DNA of 64,000 nt from Limonium bicolor (Eukaryota; Streptophyta; Magnoliopsida; Caryophyllales; Plumbaginaceae): NCBI GenBank assembly GCA_023374045.1, contig CM041783.1:92973298-93037297 (forward strand), in the 5' to 3' direction. Shown here piece by piece: positions 24,871 through 37,630 of this stretch (the first letter of the stretch is position 1; every line of letters starts with the position of its first letter). Position numbers and translations under genes: made by a program. Below the pieces are notes generated by a model, which was not told the origin of the DNA, searched no databases, and saw only the letters and a list, made by a program, of their open reading frames with translations.

Positions 24871-26639
24871 GAACAAATAACTAAGGACTATGAAGTGCGA
24901 AGAGCACAGATTGTTAAGTACAAACATTGGATATGTCTTGTGATGTAAGAGATTAAACTGTAAAGCGCAATAAGCATTAAACAGTAGTTTCAGATTAAGA
25001 ATCATCCTCAGACCAAAGGTCAGTTGGAGAGAACGATTTAGACATTCGAGAAAACACTAAGAGTATAAACATTAGATCTCCAGGGAGACTGGATAGACGA
25101 GCTACAACTCATCAAGGCCGTGTATATATAAAGATAACACGTGTCCATTGAGAGACCAATATTCCTAACTGTAACGACGCGGAAGGATATACAATGTTAT
25201 AAAAAGATAAGTGAGGCAGTTAAGCCCAAGAATCAGAGTGGTGCAGCGGAAGCTAGCAGATCACTACCTTTGAGATTAGACCAAACTAAGTTAAGGAAAC
25301 GGTATAAGTACCGTTAAGAATCCTCGATACAGACTAAGTTATTTCTCATCGAATTATAAGTAAAATAGATGACATGGAAGCTAGAATGCTTGGTAAGAAT
25401 TAGACATCTTGAACTTCTGTTCAAGGATGATATAATATTGATTACGTGGGCGTAATCCATTTTAAGGGGGGTAGAGCGAAAACCGCTTAGCGTATGTTTG
25501 TGTACTGAGTACATAAACTACGGTGTGCATAGCACAAAAAAAAAATTTGAGAATATGTTTTACATAAACATTTCGAGATAAATCATGGTTATTGCACACA
25601 GAAGATGTGAATACCATACATATTAAGTACCTATCTTGTTAACTCCGGTGTGAGTACAAGTTAAGAGAATTAAGGAAGAGGATTAAGGAGACTTAAGAAA
25701 TAAGAATATATGAGGTATGAGTCGATATGAGACTATGTGGGAGATAAGAATAAGATAACATTATGAGATACAATTTGATATGATTATGAGTTAGGAAATA
25801 GTAATGCTATGTGGTATGAGACAGTGGAAGTTGGTATGGGACAGTTATAGAACTTAGTAGGAATTTAAGTCTTGAGGTAATTACTAAGAGATGAATTGGG
25901 AATGTTTGATGGACTGAGTCCACACTTTGGAGATGTATTGATTATGATTAGAAGAACTAAAAAGATAGAAAATTGGACATGAGTGAATTATTTGGATGTT
26001 TAAAAATGACGTGGGAGGTGGAACTTGATTTTCTAGGGATCAAGGGAAACCGAACACAAATTGGAGTGGAAGGATGGTTCTACACTGATGCTGATCACAT
26101 CAGGGTAGGATGATTCCTGAAACTCCCTACCAGTGGTCACAATTTAATCACACTAAGGATAGAGGCCTTAGGATAAAATGGAATTGGAGTTGATTGTACT
26201 TTTAATTAGAGGAATTATTCCTCACATGACCTCGTAAAAAGGATTACCTTTTTACTGAGTCTCGCCCATGAAGTCGAGGACGCACGAGCCTTTGTCTTCG
26301 GACCGGTGACATGGGGAGAGCAGCGTGTTTTGTATTCTGGCCCATGGTGACGAGGATGAATGAGCCGTTGTCTACGGACCGGTGACATGGGAGAATACGT
26401 TGGAAGTTATGTGAATGTTTTAATCATCAAAAGGGAACAAAAAGAATTTTGAGTGCTATACATGCGTAAGCATATTGTGTGCTATTTAAGAATAAGCATA
26501 TGGTGGACCTAAGGATTCAATGAGTTTAAGTATACATAAGTACGATCTATATGATCTAAGGAATGAGGTAATACATGTATTCTAATGAGATAAGATGAAC
26601 GGGAACTTTGGGGACAAAGTTCTTTTAAGGGGGGTAGAT
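24871..26639 (+). mobile_element. Family A internal domain 3 (3' part)
   Basis: The sequence resumes after the gap inside the integrase-like region and matches internal 2 from about 17541 onward. It has the same stop in the RTI-TF motif near 25035, inner PPT1 with hairpin (25440-25474), the conserved 3' block (26010-26140), the two ~76-bp units (from about 26263) and PPT2 (26623-26638). The 5' part and its 5' LTR fall in or beyond the gap. Confidence 0.85.
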
Positions 26640-29600
26640 TGAAATACCCCAAACCTAAGTATGCTAAGTAAACATCAAATCATGATGTATAAAGGCTAAA
26701 ATATGCCTTAGAAAGATTGGTAGACAATTTAAACCAAGGAAACACAAAAAGTGCCTTAAGGGCAATTAGGGCAAAAATGTGCTCTAAGCTTGGAGAGACT
26801 TGGGTGAGTACCCAAATATCATGACAAGACCTTAGTAATATTCTAATGGTCATTTGAAACCAATTACCAAAGAAAACCAAGCTTGAAAACAAGTTAAGAC
26901 ACAAAATGTGCTTTAAGAAGTCTTAAAGCACATTTTTGAGAAATTGTCTTAGAACTGAGTTTTGAGTGGCTAAATGCCCATGATTACATCTTAATCAACA
27001 TGTGTACTAATTAGTATCACATTAGGAGGTCTAAATCAATGGGAAATCAAAAATTTCAGAAATATGTGCACTAGTTTGTGAATAGTGCCAAATGGTGACT
27101 AGTTTAGTCTTTAAGCAACTTAGTTTAGTTAATTGGTCAACAAAGGCCAAACATGCCCTTATTTAACAAGGGGTCCGGTTTTCTAAGGAGGATGAGTCAC
27201 CATGGGTAGTCAAATAAGGAAGAAAAGAAGAGATAATTAAAAGGAGTACTATTTGCTTTATTAAAGCAAATATCTTATATTAGCCACCTTTCTTCTTCTC
27301 TCTCTTCATTTCTCTTCTTCCAACGATTTCACCATCTTCTTCCTCCCTTCATTCATGAAGGAGCAGCACCCATGGCACCACCACCTTGCTTTGGCAACAA
27401 CTTACTCATTTTAGCTACAAATCAAAAACTAAACACATATTTCTCTTAGTTAGGCCAAGACCTATCTTTCTACCTTTTCAAATCCTTCAAAGCTCCATTT
27501 TGGTGCCAATAGGAAACTCCATTGATGGAGGAAAATCAAGTTTGAAGAGCTCATTAGCTTCTCCATTCTCTTAAGGTAAAGGAAATGTAAGAAAAACCAT
27601 GTTTCCATCATTTCTTCTACATGGACGAAAATTTCTACTCATGGGGCCTTGTTTTTATGCCTTGTTCTAGCTTGATTTATTCACCAAGGACTAGTGGAGG
27701 TCCTATTTCATTCAATGCCCAAGTCTACTTTGAGACTTCAAAGGTAATCATCCACTTTTATGCCTTAGAACACATTTCTAACCTAGGTTTTCATTCCTTG
27801 AGGTTAGTGTATTGTTTAGTGCTCATATGAGTCATTGGATATTGATTAGAACATTGGCAAGGGGAATTTAAGTGGTGGCCGAGATTCATGTAAGAAGAAG
27901 GACTAAGGAGGAAGTTAAGATAAGCTTGAGAAAACAAGGTAAAATGCTTACCTAATGGTGGTTTAAGTTTTAAGGGATGAGTTTAGGTGGATACCAATGT
28001 GGCTTAGAGCTTACATTGTGTATTGGGTTATATAACCTAAGAAAAAGAACTTAAATAAGCTTGTGAACTTGTGACTAAGGAGCCAATGGGAATGAGTTAG
28101 TAATATAAGTTTAAGAAGGATTTTAAGAGCATTATAACTACTATGAGATTGATGGGTGTATTTGCAGGTTGAAAGCTTTTATATGTGGGAAATTCAGTGT
28201 TTAAGTTTAAGTCATTTAAGGGCCTAAGAGCCATGTCATTTAAGAGCCTTAGTGCTATGCAATTTAAGATTATTGCAATATATTGAGTTTGTTGTTAATG
28301 AATTGGTTTGGGTGATGAGATATGATGAGAAGAACTTGATGTGTGTGTGATGGTTGAATGAGGAAAAATAATGTGCTTGGGCAGGATAAGATACTAGAGG
28401 AGCTATGACGAAATTTGAGTTGAAAATAAGTGTTTAGGTGATGGTGGAGAATTAATATGACCTAGGATTTACTAGGAGTCACTATGAGGAATTTGGGTGG
28501 AAATGAGTTAACTAAGGAGTTCTTGAGGTTTAGAATGACCTAGATATGTCTATGAGGAAATTAGAGATTAGATGGGTGCATTGAACACACCAAAGTCATG
28601 GTATGAGGAATGGTAAGACTTGTGCAAATCTGGAAGAAATGATGTGTAATGCTTTGAGATGATTTAGGTATGAACTAAGAGAAGAACATTGAGAGTTTGA
28701 GAAGTTTGTGTAAGAGGTGGTGATGTTAGTGGTAGACTAGTAAGGTTTAGTTGAATGGTAATGTGTGGACTTGGGTGATGGAAGTGAAAAAAAAGGTAGG
28801 AGGAGGTTGTAAGTCGTCAAGGAAAATGACTATAAACGTATAAGAGGGTATGATCGTGAGAATGGTGGGTAAGTTGCATAAGAGAAGTGGAAATGTCTAT
28901 GGAGGGTGTTGCATGGTTAAGGTAAATGAAGAACAATGTCAAGGTATAAAGATAATGGAAAGAAATGTATAAGCAAGCTTAAGAGTTTAAGAGTGATGAG
29001 TAACAAGTGAAAAGAAGAGAAATTGTGCATGGACATGCAAGATAACCTTGGAAGGTTTAACAAGCAAAGATGGAGTGTAATGATGTTAAGGAGGAGTTAT
29101 ATGGGTTGAAAAGAAACACTTTGGATAGTAGAAGTTTTGGTAAGGTTACAAGTTGGTAATGTAAGGAATTATATGATAAGTGTTAGGAGTGTTTGTAAGA
29201 ATTTAGTAAATGTTTAAGAAGATCTTTGTAACTTGTTTTAGTAGAGTTTTGTGGAAGTTCTAAGGTGAGTTTAAGTGCCTAAATTGTATTAGAACACATG
29301 GGGGAACTTGTGGAGAAGTTTGGAGTCAAATGGGAATTTAGAAATAAGGTTCTGGAGCCGACCGACCTTGGGACCGGACCTGCAAGGTCGGTCGAGCTCA
29401 GTTTACACTGCCGGAGAAAGTTTCTGGAACCGACCGAACTTGGGGACCGGACTTGCAAGTTCGGTGGGCTTGCTTGTAATTGTGAAGGAATTGAGTCTCT
29501 GGAATCGACCGAACATGGGACCGGACTTGGCAAGTTCGGTCGAGCTTAAATTTCACACGGGGGAAACTCTCGGGAATGGACCGACCTTGGGACCGGACTT

Positions 29601-31271
29601 GCAAGGTCGGTAGGGGTAGAATTTTCAAGCAGTAATATGTTCTGGAATGGACCAACCTTAGGTAAGGTCGGTCGAAAGTTCGGTCGAGCCTAAAAAAAAA
29701 AAATTGAATTCTAAGGATGGTAATAGGTAATGAAGTGTACCTTTGGTAGGGTGGTGATGATTAGGACCATAAGAACTTAAGGGATTAAGTTAAGTTAAGT
29801 ATAAACCTAAAAGTTTAAGGTTAAGTTGTAAGATTAAGTTGTAAGACTTAAGAGGTGTTAGGTGGGAATCATTAAGGGTTAAGTAAGTTAAGTAAGTTAA
29901 GTAAGTTGGATTAAGTTAAGTGATTAACAACCTAAAACTGAATGAATGTTTTAGGACTTGGGAGTTTGGACTCCGGAAGAGAGTAAGCAGCCGGACAACC
30001 AACGGTGAACGGTACAGTTCTTCTTGTGACCTGCTTGCTAACGAGGTGTCCCTCGGCTTGTGTGCTATCTGTTTTTGTGTGCTCACTAAACAAGATAAAC
30101 CATGCAACCGGAATATTATATTATTTGTATTGTTGTGAGATGTTTTAAAACTAACACAACATACCGTGAGGACTTATTAACCAACGTTTAGTAGGGGTTT
30201 GAGTGAGACTAAGGAACGCTCCTAATATGGGACGATATAAACCGAAAGAGGTTAACCAACGAACATGGTCTTGAGACTACTACTAACTGGAACTTGAGTA
30301 AGGAAACCCGGGACTAATCTCCGGTCATGCATGCTAAGGAAAGGAGGTCGTTATCTATAGCAGATTCGACTTCCGATTAAGGACTTGTCTTCGGACTTGT
30401 AGCCTAGAGCCGGTTGCCGGCTCAGCTACGCTAGACTCCCGTCCAGAGTAGGTGGCATTAAGATGGTGCGGTGGGATCACCTAAATCCTTGGTTCGAACT
30501 ATGCTACAACCATTCCTCTCCAGGAACGGTTTGTATACTGAGATTAAGTTGAGATTAAGATTAAGGTAAGGATAAGATAAGTTACAACCATTCCTCTTTA
30601 AAGGATGGTTTGTATTACTAAGACTAAGATAAGCTACATCCACTCCTTATTAAAGGGTGGTTGTTTCCAAGATTAAGATAAGATTAAGATTGAGGTGAGA
30701 TAAGGATGGACTAAGATTAAGAGGAAACATAACTTAAGGAGTTAAATAACTAACTCTCTAATTAAGGGAACGCATTTAAGTCGTTCATTGTGTGTGAACT
30801 TTGATTGTTCATATTTGGATTGTTGTTTACAGCATTTACTATTATGTTGTGCATCTAATCAACCTCCATGCTATCAACAATTAGTCGTCGTAGCCACGTT
30901 AGCTTGGGGGCCATGAGAGGATCGTACCAGCATTCGTGCTGACCCCCTTTGGGGGCTGTTTTTACTATACAGGTGTACATCAGGAGGCGGCCGTCGCAAG
31001 AGTAAGAAAAGGATACAAGTGTTAAGGATTAAGTGTGACCTACGAGTTGTGCATGTACACTCGTATGGCAATTGAGTTAGTAAGATGTATAGGTTGTGAG
31101 AGGAATGTAAAAAGAATATGTATTTTGTTAAGGTTGTTATGTACTAATGTTCGGTATATTCTGTAGTCAGAGCGTGGCAAGGTCCTGGAGTGTAAAGAAT
31201 TCCGCTGTGACATGTATATATATATGCTATTAAGTTACGAGACCACATTTGGATTGAGTTGGGGTGTTACA
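26640..31271 (+). repeat. Family A LTR-4 (full length, 4632 bp)
   Basis: The LTR runs from TGAAATACCCC to TGTTACA. It is full length like LTR-3 but shares subtype features with LTR-1: hairpin cluster 29354-29690 of the GACCGACC type and only two or three minisatellite units near 30560-30665. The flank changes at 31272 to a family B LTR, so this element is inserted in, or joined to, a family B LTR; AATAA at 31272-31276 would be the candidate target duplication. Short ORFs at 27386-27830 and 29279-29655 are not protein-like. Confidence 0.9.
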
Positions 31272-31912
31272 AATAAGTAGTCCTATGATACATATATGTA
31301 AATGAATATATGTTATGGTGTAGAAAAATGTAATATAGTTCAATAACTATATATTACCATAATTGAGATGTTATGTGATAAAGGGAAGAGGATTATAAAC
31401 ATTAGATATGGAATTCTAATGTTAGGAATATACATGAAATAACAAGGATCTATATTATTCAAGATATTTTATACACGAATTATACTCCATTAAACTCGGA
31501 AAAACAAACCTTAGAAAAATAAATACTAAGGTGAGATGCATGATACATGATAAAGAATCATACATGCAATATAGAAACAAACTATATGATGTAAATATAC
31601 ATTAAGCTACATGCGATAACAAAGTTCAACATCAAGTATATTAATGTGCAATACGAGACTACGCATGTAATGTAACGTTTTTCCAAATCTCGAGTTAAAC
31701 TGGAAACCCGACAAACATTGACAGTTAGTACCGGGGGATTAACCGGGAGGTATTAGTAACGGTACGGGGTACTGTAGAGTTATGATTGTTATACGGGATG
31801 CTAATCAGTAGCGTTATGTATTGTTTAGACTGTTAGAGACGACACAAGGAGCATAGGATCTTGCTGATTCATACTCCACCGTAATACAATCCAGGTGAAC
31901 GGTATTATATTT
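31272..31912 (+). repeat. Family B LTR fragment, left piece
   Basis: It matches the intact family B LTR at about 55810-56451 with scattered substitutions. It continues at 43773 after the Tat insertion. Confidence 0.88.
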
Positions 31913-31917
31913 ATGTG

Positions 31918-32382
31918 TGAAACAGTTCCCCTATTCTAATACAACTGGATTCGATTCCTACACAGCGTTACATCTATTCATGTGTGACTCGGTCTAGTCT
32001 TCTATCCTACCTTACCTGGCTTCAGACACAGAGTTTCGTGAAAGTAAAGAGAGAAAGGGAGCTTCTGCTAGAGTTGAATCTGAGTTTGATTGCCAAATAT
32101 CGCGTGTCTTATTTTATGGGGGTACACCCTTATTTATAGTTTTTTGGGCCTGGTCCCTTCGGTGCCCGCCCGTATCTTACATGCTTAAGTACAGTTCTAC
32201 CCCCTCTTTTAGTACTTCTGACCGACCACAAGCGGCCGGTCAGGCGTTTTGCTTTGCCTACATCCTATTTTCATCCGGCGAGGGCGACCGGATGCTCTAC
32301 TAGCCTTTAATCTTATCCGGCCAAAGCGGCCGGATGCTCTTCGTGCTTCTAATCTCATCCGGCATTATTTCTTCCCTTCTCA
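31918..32382 (-). repeat. Tat element 3' LTR
   Basis: In element orientation this copy starts TGAGAAGGGAAG and ends GGAACTGTTTCA. It differs from the 5' LTR by a missing ATG near 32245 and three substitutions. GC-rich hairpins (TGACCG/CGGTCA, CATCCGG/CCGGATG) fill 32219-32360. Confidence 0.97.
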
Positions 32383-32408
32383 TCAGTCCCACAAGTTCTT
32401 TTTTTCTG
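32383..32408 (-). promoter_or_regulatory. Polypurine tract region of the Tat element
   Basis: On the minus strand a purine run AGAAAAAAAGAA precedes the 3' LTR, separated from it by about 13 bases. A ~24-base near copy of this segment, again with a purine run, occurs at 32536-32560. The tract is less canonical than those of families A and B. Confidence 0.45.
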
Positions 32409-32751
32409 AACCTTGGCGAAGAAAAATAGAACTTCTGTGCCTCGTGCTTTGGTGGATATAATTTTGCGACTGCCTGTGGCCAGTTCTGGGGCCCTGCCCC
32501 TTCTTTGTCGCTTCCAGCTTTGTTGCCTCCTTATCTCAGTCCCACAAGTTCTTTTTCTCCCTATGCGGAGAAAAGGAACTTTATGTTGGTCATGTGCGCA
32601 GCTCGTGCCTCAGTGTATTCTTCTTTTTCGAATTTTCCGCTTGTTACCGATGTAGAATGTGCAGAGTCGTTCTTTCGACTGGACGTCGGTAGCGTCTTTA
32701 AGAAGCGTGCAACCTTTTCTCTTCCCCTGTTAAAAAAGGTTACTTTTGTTC

Positions 32752-32769
32752 GCATATATATATATATTT
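32752..32769 (+). promoter_or_regulatory. TATA box of the opposite-strand gene in the Tat element
   Basis: A run of TATATATA followed by TTTATTT lies ~135 bp before the first ATG (32902), with a CT-rich leader between. This suits a separate plus-strand promoter inside the element. Confidence 0.5.
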
Positions 32770-32901
32770 ATTTGAGCGGGAGAAAACTTCCCTTAAACCC
32801 GACACTCCAAGTCTTCTTCTCTTTCCTCCACTAGCTGCTTTCTCAACTTCTCTTTCCTTTGCCTTCCTGTCGTCGCTCTTCAAATCGTGCTCAACTCATC
32901 A

Positions 32902-35900
32902 ATGGCTTCTTCTTCTTCTAAACAGAGCAAGCTTGCTGCTAAATTCCCCTCCGCCATCGGAGCGATTCAAGGCTCCCAGTCCTCCAACGGCTTTCGCCCT
33001 TCGTATCTGAAGCCGATAAGACCCTTCCGTTCTGGGCGCCAACCTTCTCCTTCTTCCCTCAACTACTCCTCCCTCCGTAATTGTCTCGAGGGGGTTGAAG
33101 CTCCACTCGGCACACAAATTTTTTTACCATCCTCTGATTCTCACCCTAACGACGATTTTGGTCGTGGGTATGTCGTTTATGCCGACTTCTTTCGATCTGG
33201 TCTGACCATTCCCCCACACCCCTTCGTGCTAGGGTTCCTTCTCCGTCGTTGCTGCTCCCTTGCCCATCTCCATCCTAAAGCCATTGCACACCTCCACGCT
33301 TTTGCCTCTATCTGCGACGATATCAAGATTCGGCCGGAGGGTACCGATTTCGTTCGATTTTTCTCGGTTAGGAAGGACCCTGAGAGCCTAACCCTTATTG
33401 CGAAGAGTGGGTACTCTCTTTTTGACTACAGAAAGGCTCACGAGTGGGGGTCGCGGTGGTTCGTCGTCGTTCCTCCTTCCGGCAGAGTGCTGGGCATCCC
33501 ATACGCTGCTGAGGCCGGAAAAGGTCAGTTAGTCAGCCCCGAGGTTCCTCCGGCTGAAATTCCTATTGCGAAGGCCCTTAGGGAAGTAAACAAGAAACTG
33601 CCGACCGTGGAGGCGTTCTTCACGAAAGAACGCTTGTCTTCCCTGAAGACATTTCATAGTAAGCTCCCTTCTTTCTTTTTATTCCGTCGTTTCTTTTCTG
33701 GTTTCCTTATTGTTTGGGTGTTTTGCCGCAGATTTTTCCAGAAGGGGGACAAAATTGGTCCTTTCCATAACTGGAACTTCGTCACCTACAAGTGTGGGGG
33801 CGAGAAAGTTGATTACTACGACACGCTGGATGCGGCCATTGATACGGCTGAGCAGCTTTTGGTGGAGGATGCTACTCCGGCAAAGCGTTCCAGACGAGAG
33901 GCTGAAGGTGCCAAGCCGGTAATTTGAAGAAAAAGAAGCGGCTTGAGTCTCCTGAACATGCTGATGCTGGATTGCCAGGTACATGGCACGTAAGCCCCAA
34001 ATCTGGGCGGCGTGTCTTTCTTCCACTTACCCCTGGTTCGGGTTTGGACCTTGGTTTCCGCCCGGGGCGGGAGTCCGGTCATCCGACCCCCATTTGCGAG
34101 CAATTTCCTGACTTGACGAGTTACTTTTCCTCAGATCCAGCTCAAGAAAATACCTTGGGGGCCACAGACCTTCACGTCAGTCCTTCGGCTAAAGAAGGTT
34201 TCGGCTGTCTTGACGCTTTCTTCTACCCTTTTACTTTTCTTAGTTTCAGTACTTTGCTCCCTTTGGTCCTAACTACGTTTTGTCATTACAGCGGCTCCTG
34301 CTGCTCCTGCCAAGAAAAGGCTAAAAAAGAAAACTACGTCAAAGCCCAAGGCCACAGAGCTAGAAGAAAACAAACCTCCGGCGACCGTGAAGCTTCAGGG
34401 TCAATTTACATCGACGTTGCTGCGGCCGTGGAAGCAGCAAGAGAAATTGCAAAGGTATCGGCCAGTGCCGGGAACCCTGAGCTTCGAAGTAAGCAAAGGG
34501 AAGATTACCTGGCCTCCTCTGCGCCGGAGGGTCCTATGCCGGAGGGTTCTGAGCCCCAGGATGAGCAGAGAGAAGATCAATTAGCTTCATCCTCCTCCTC
34601 ACCTCCTCCTCCTACTCGGGAGTCTTACACCGGTCCCTCCCAAAAGGAAGGGTGGTTCTATCATCGCGGGCAGCCTCTTCCCTTGCTAAACTGTGATGCT
34701 GCGAAGTATTCCTCCATCTGGAAGGAGGCAATCAAGAGATCCGGCCATCCAGACGGGATCTTTGCTCCTCCGGCGAACTTCACTGCTACCAAGAAGAGGC
34801 TGCGGACCGGGGATGGGGGAGCAGATGCCATCATGCGGCATTCCATCCCAGCCGAAGAAGCGTTCGACATGATGTGGGGGGGAATCTTTCAGGTAGATAT
34901 CCACATCACTTATATTCCTTTTGCTTGTGTTTTGGATTTTCTGAATTTATGCGCTGTTTTGCTGTTTTTTTTTTAGGTGATGTCCATGGCTCAAAGTGCT
35001 GAAGTTCATTTTGGCAACCTCCAGTCCAGCCTTCGCTACGAGGAAAGCCGGGCCAATAGAGTTGAGGAGGAGCTGAAGCTGACCCGCTCTTCTCATGACG
35101 CTTACATCGACCAGGTCGAGTATGAGATCGACCGTAAGGCGAAGGATAGGACCGAGGCGATTAGCAAAGACCTGCAGTTGTCTCGGCGTGAGTGTGAGCG
35201 TCAGCGTGATGAGTATGAAACGCAGCTGAAGAAATTTCGGGAAGAGAACTTCACTCTGAGGAGCCGGATCAAAGAGGCTGATAGTACGTTGGTAGAGGTA
35301 TAAAATCGTCTCTTGTGCCTTGTTAAATACAGCTTTGCTAATTTGATCGTTGTTTAACCTGGACTCCTCGCCGGATCAGACTGTTTCTGCACACCGGAAC
35401 GAAGTAAACAGCCTTCGGAGCGAGGTGAATAATCTTCAGGCAGAGAAGACCTTTTTCCACCAGCAGGGCCAATCTTTCAAGCAGGAGGCTGAAGAGCTCG
35501 GGCTAGAGAATCAAACTCTTAAGCGGGAGAATGAAACTCTTGTGAATGAAAAAGAGAAGCTTATGCAAGAGCAGGACCGCTTGCTGGAAGAAAAAGCTGC
35601 GCTGGAGGAGCAATCAAGATCTTCTTTTGATCAAGAGAGGCAGTCTCTGCTCCGGGATTATTCTCTTGTAGAAAAAGAAAAAAAAGCTCTTGATGCGGAA
35701 AAGACCATCCTTATTGGAGAGAAAGCGAGGCTGGAGGAGAGAGTGAGAGAGCTAGAGGAAGCCAAGTCCCGCTCTCACGCGGAGAGTACTGAGCCATTAG
35801 GTCATGGTAAACTTCCGGGCCTTTAACTTTTTCCTTTCTTTTTAGCTCTTTCATTATCTTATTCTTTTCTGTTCCGGCCAGGCATGAGTGCTGCCAATTT

Positions 35901-36462
35901 GTTGAAGCACGTCACTCAATTGAGCGGACGGATATCTCGTGCCAAGGGGGAGTTATCAGTCGCCAATTCTGAACGTGACAAATACCGTGCTCAAGTCCTG
36001 ACTCTTGAATCTGAAGTGACCAGGCTTAGAACATTCTCCCGGCAGTCTCAGGAAGAGATACAGAAGCAAGGCACCATTAATGCTCACCTAAAGGAGTCTT
36101 TTGCTTCTCAGTGCCGCCGGTTGGTTGACATCTGCCAGCAGATCGTCTCAGATCACTCTCTCGAGAAAGGAGAATTATTGGATGATGACCTGTATAATAA
36201 GTTGGAATTCAAAGCCGTTGCTCAGAAATCCAACTTCTTCTCAGAGCTTGAGAGATTCTGCCGCAGTCCCGGAGAAACATGCTTTGGTGCTGACGAGGCC
36301 TCATTCCTTCCTGCCGGAAGCAATATCCTACCATCCGCCGGAGGGATGCAGCATCTTGCCAGGAGATCTAAGTCTTCCGGGAGTGTAGCAGGAAGCGGCG
36401 ATAGACTACTAACCGCTGGAGAAGAAGCTGCTGAAAAAGAGACTTCAAAGGCAGTAGAATAG
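32902..36462 (+). CDS. Intron-containing antisense gene of the Tat element, coiled-coil protein
   Basis: It is read opposite to gag-pol. Exon 1 (32902-33658) encodes a conserved-looking domain with FFRSGLTIPPHPFVLGFLLR, resembling the plant 'putative gypsy type transposon' (Transposase_28) family; this is recognised from memory. A GT-AG intron 33659-33731 probably follows, but the frame joins only with a one-base change. Later exons 34292-34892, 34977-35297, 35380-35806 and 35882-36462 join through GT-AG introns of 84, 82 and 75 bp, all in frame. Exons from 34977 on encode long heptad-rich coiled coils (RENETLVNEKEKLMQEQDRL). The region 33920-34291 has further possible introns and frame breaks and is unresolved. 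Function is unknown. Introns survive retrotransposition here because the genomic RNA is the other strand. Confidence 0.72.
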
Positions 36463-36921
36463 TGTAGAATAGAGGATTTTTTTTTTTTTAGAGAAGTTCT
36501 CGTTATGACATGTATTTTTTGTCTCGTTATGACATGTATTTTTTGTTTCTGCCGTACGATTTTATGTTGCAGTTGACTCGACCCCATAATTTTGGGAGAA
36601 ATATAAGTTGTATCTTATCATCTTTAGTTATTTGTCTGCCGGAGCAACTCCCTCTGAGCCGGAAGTTTTTTTTTTATTTGCCGCGATATTTCTTTCCCCC
36701 TGTCCTTTACCTTTTAAAATGATGCATGTGCAGTTATCCTATGTAAGTTACACCGCCGGGTGATGCTTTGCCTTGGACTTTTGCTTCGGCGGGCCCCTTC
36801 TTTTCTGTTGGAGCATGGTTCTCTATGGTTTTTAGCTGTATCACCCTGCAGCTTGTTAATCAGTTTTGTTTTAATTTAGAGGTTATGTCAGCTTTCAATA
36901 TATTGGCCGAATATTATCTTT
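36463..36921. other. Spacer between antisense gene and tandem array
   Basis: It is T-rich, with a duplicated 'tcgttatgacatgtattttttg' type segment (about 36499-36545) and no credible coding sequence. It should contain the 3' end of the antisense gene, but I see no clear polyadenylation signal. Confidence 0.5.
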
Positions 36922-37560
36922 CCAAGGCGTGATCGCCTGCGGCTCGTTGGCCGGTGCTTTTCTCTCTTTTTTTTAAAGGCATGATAGCCTGCCGCTCGTT
37001 GGCGGGTGCTTTCTTTTTCTTTCAAGGCATGATAGCCTGCCGCTCGTTGGCGGGTGCTTTCTTTTTCTTTCAAGGCATGATAGCCTGCCGCTCGTTGGCG
37101 GGTGCTTTCTTTTTCTTTCAAGGCATGATAGCCTGTGGCTCGTTGGCCGGTGCTGCGCTGTCGGTGCTTTTTTTTCTTTCAAGGCATGATAGCCTGCCGC
37201 TCGTTGGCGGGTGCTTTCTTTTTCTTTCAAGGCATGATAGCCTGGCTCGTTGGCCGTGTGCTGCGGCTCGTTGGCGGTGCTTTCTTTTTCTTTCAAGGCA
37301 TGATAGCCTGCCGCTCGTTGGCGGGTGCTTTCTTTTTCTTTCAAGGCATGATAGCCTGCCGCTCGTTGGCGGGTGCTTTTTTTTCTTTCAAGGCATGATA
37401 GCCTGCCGCTCGTTGGCGGGTGCTTTCTTTTTCTTTCAAGGCATGATAGCCTGCCGCTCGTTGGCGGGTGCTTTCTTTTTCTTTCAAGGCTGATAGCCTG
37501 CCGCTCGTTGGCGGGTGCTTTCTTTTTCTTTCAAGGCATGATAGCCTGCGGCTCGTTGGC
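36922..37560. repeat. 48-bp minisatellite, about 13 units, in the Tat 3' region
   Basis: Units start at 36922, 36975, 37023, 37071, 37119, 37180, 37228, 37294, 37342, 37389, 37437, 37485 and 37532 (last one partial). The modal unit is 48 bp and contains AAGGCATGATAGCCTG, then CCGCTCGTTGGCGGGTGC and a T/C tract. Because 48 is a multiple of three, frames stay open on both strands and give repetitive ORFs of up to 179 codons, which I do not regard as genes. Tandem repeats in this region are known for Tat/Ogre elements. Confidence 0.95.
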
Positions 37561-37630
37561 CAGATAGTACATTTCAAAAAACTTCATTTCAAAAGAATAC
37601 CTCATTTTATTGCTTTTACAAGAAATGTTT

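Noticed and set aside
24290..25005. ORFs of 196 and 225 codons across the N run
   Set aside because: They consist almost entirely of unknown bases; the frame through a gap has no meaning.
29279..29655. Overlapping ORFs of about 85-100 codons on both strands in LTR-4
   Set aside because: They coincide with the GC-rich hairpin cluster, which lacks stops in several frames because of composition.
36922..37560. CRISPR-like appearance of regularly spaced repeats
   Set aside because: Units abut one another without unique spacers, and the DNA is plant nuclear.
36954..37577. Repetitive ORFs up to 179 codons (FFFFQGMIACRSLAGA type) on both strands
   Set aside because: They are a by-product of a 48-bp tandem repeat whose length is divisible by three; variants shift freely and there is no gene context.
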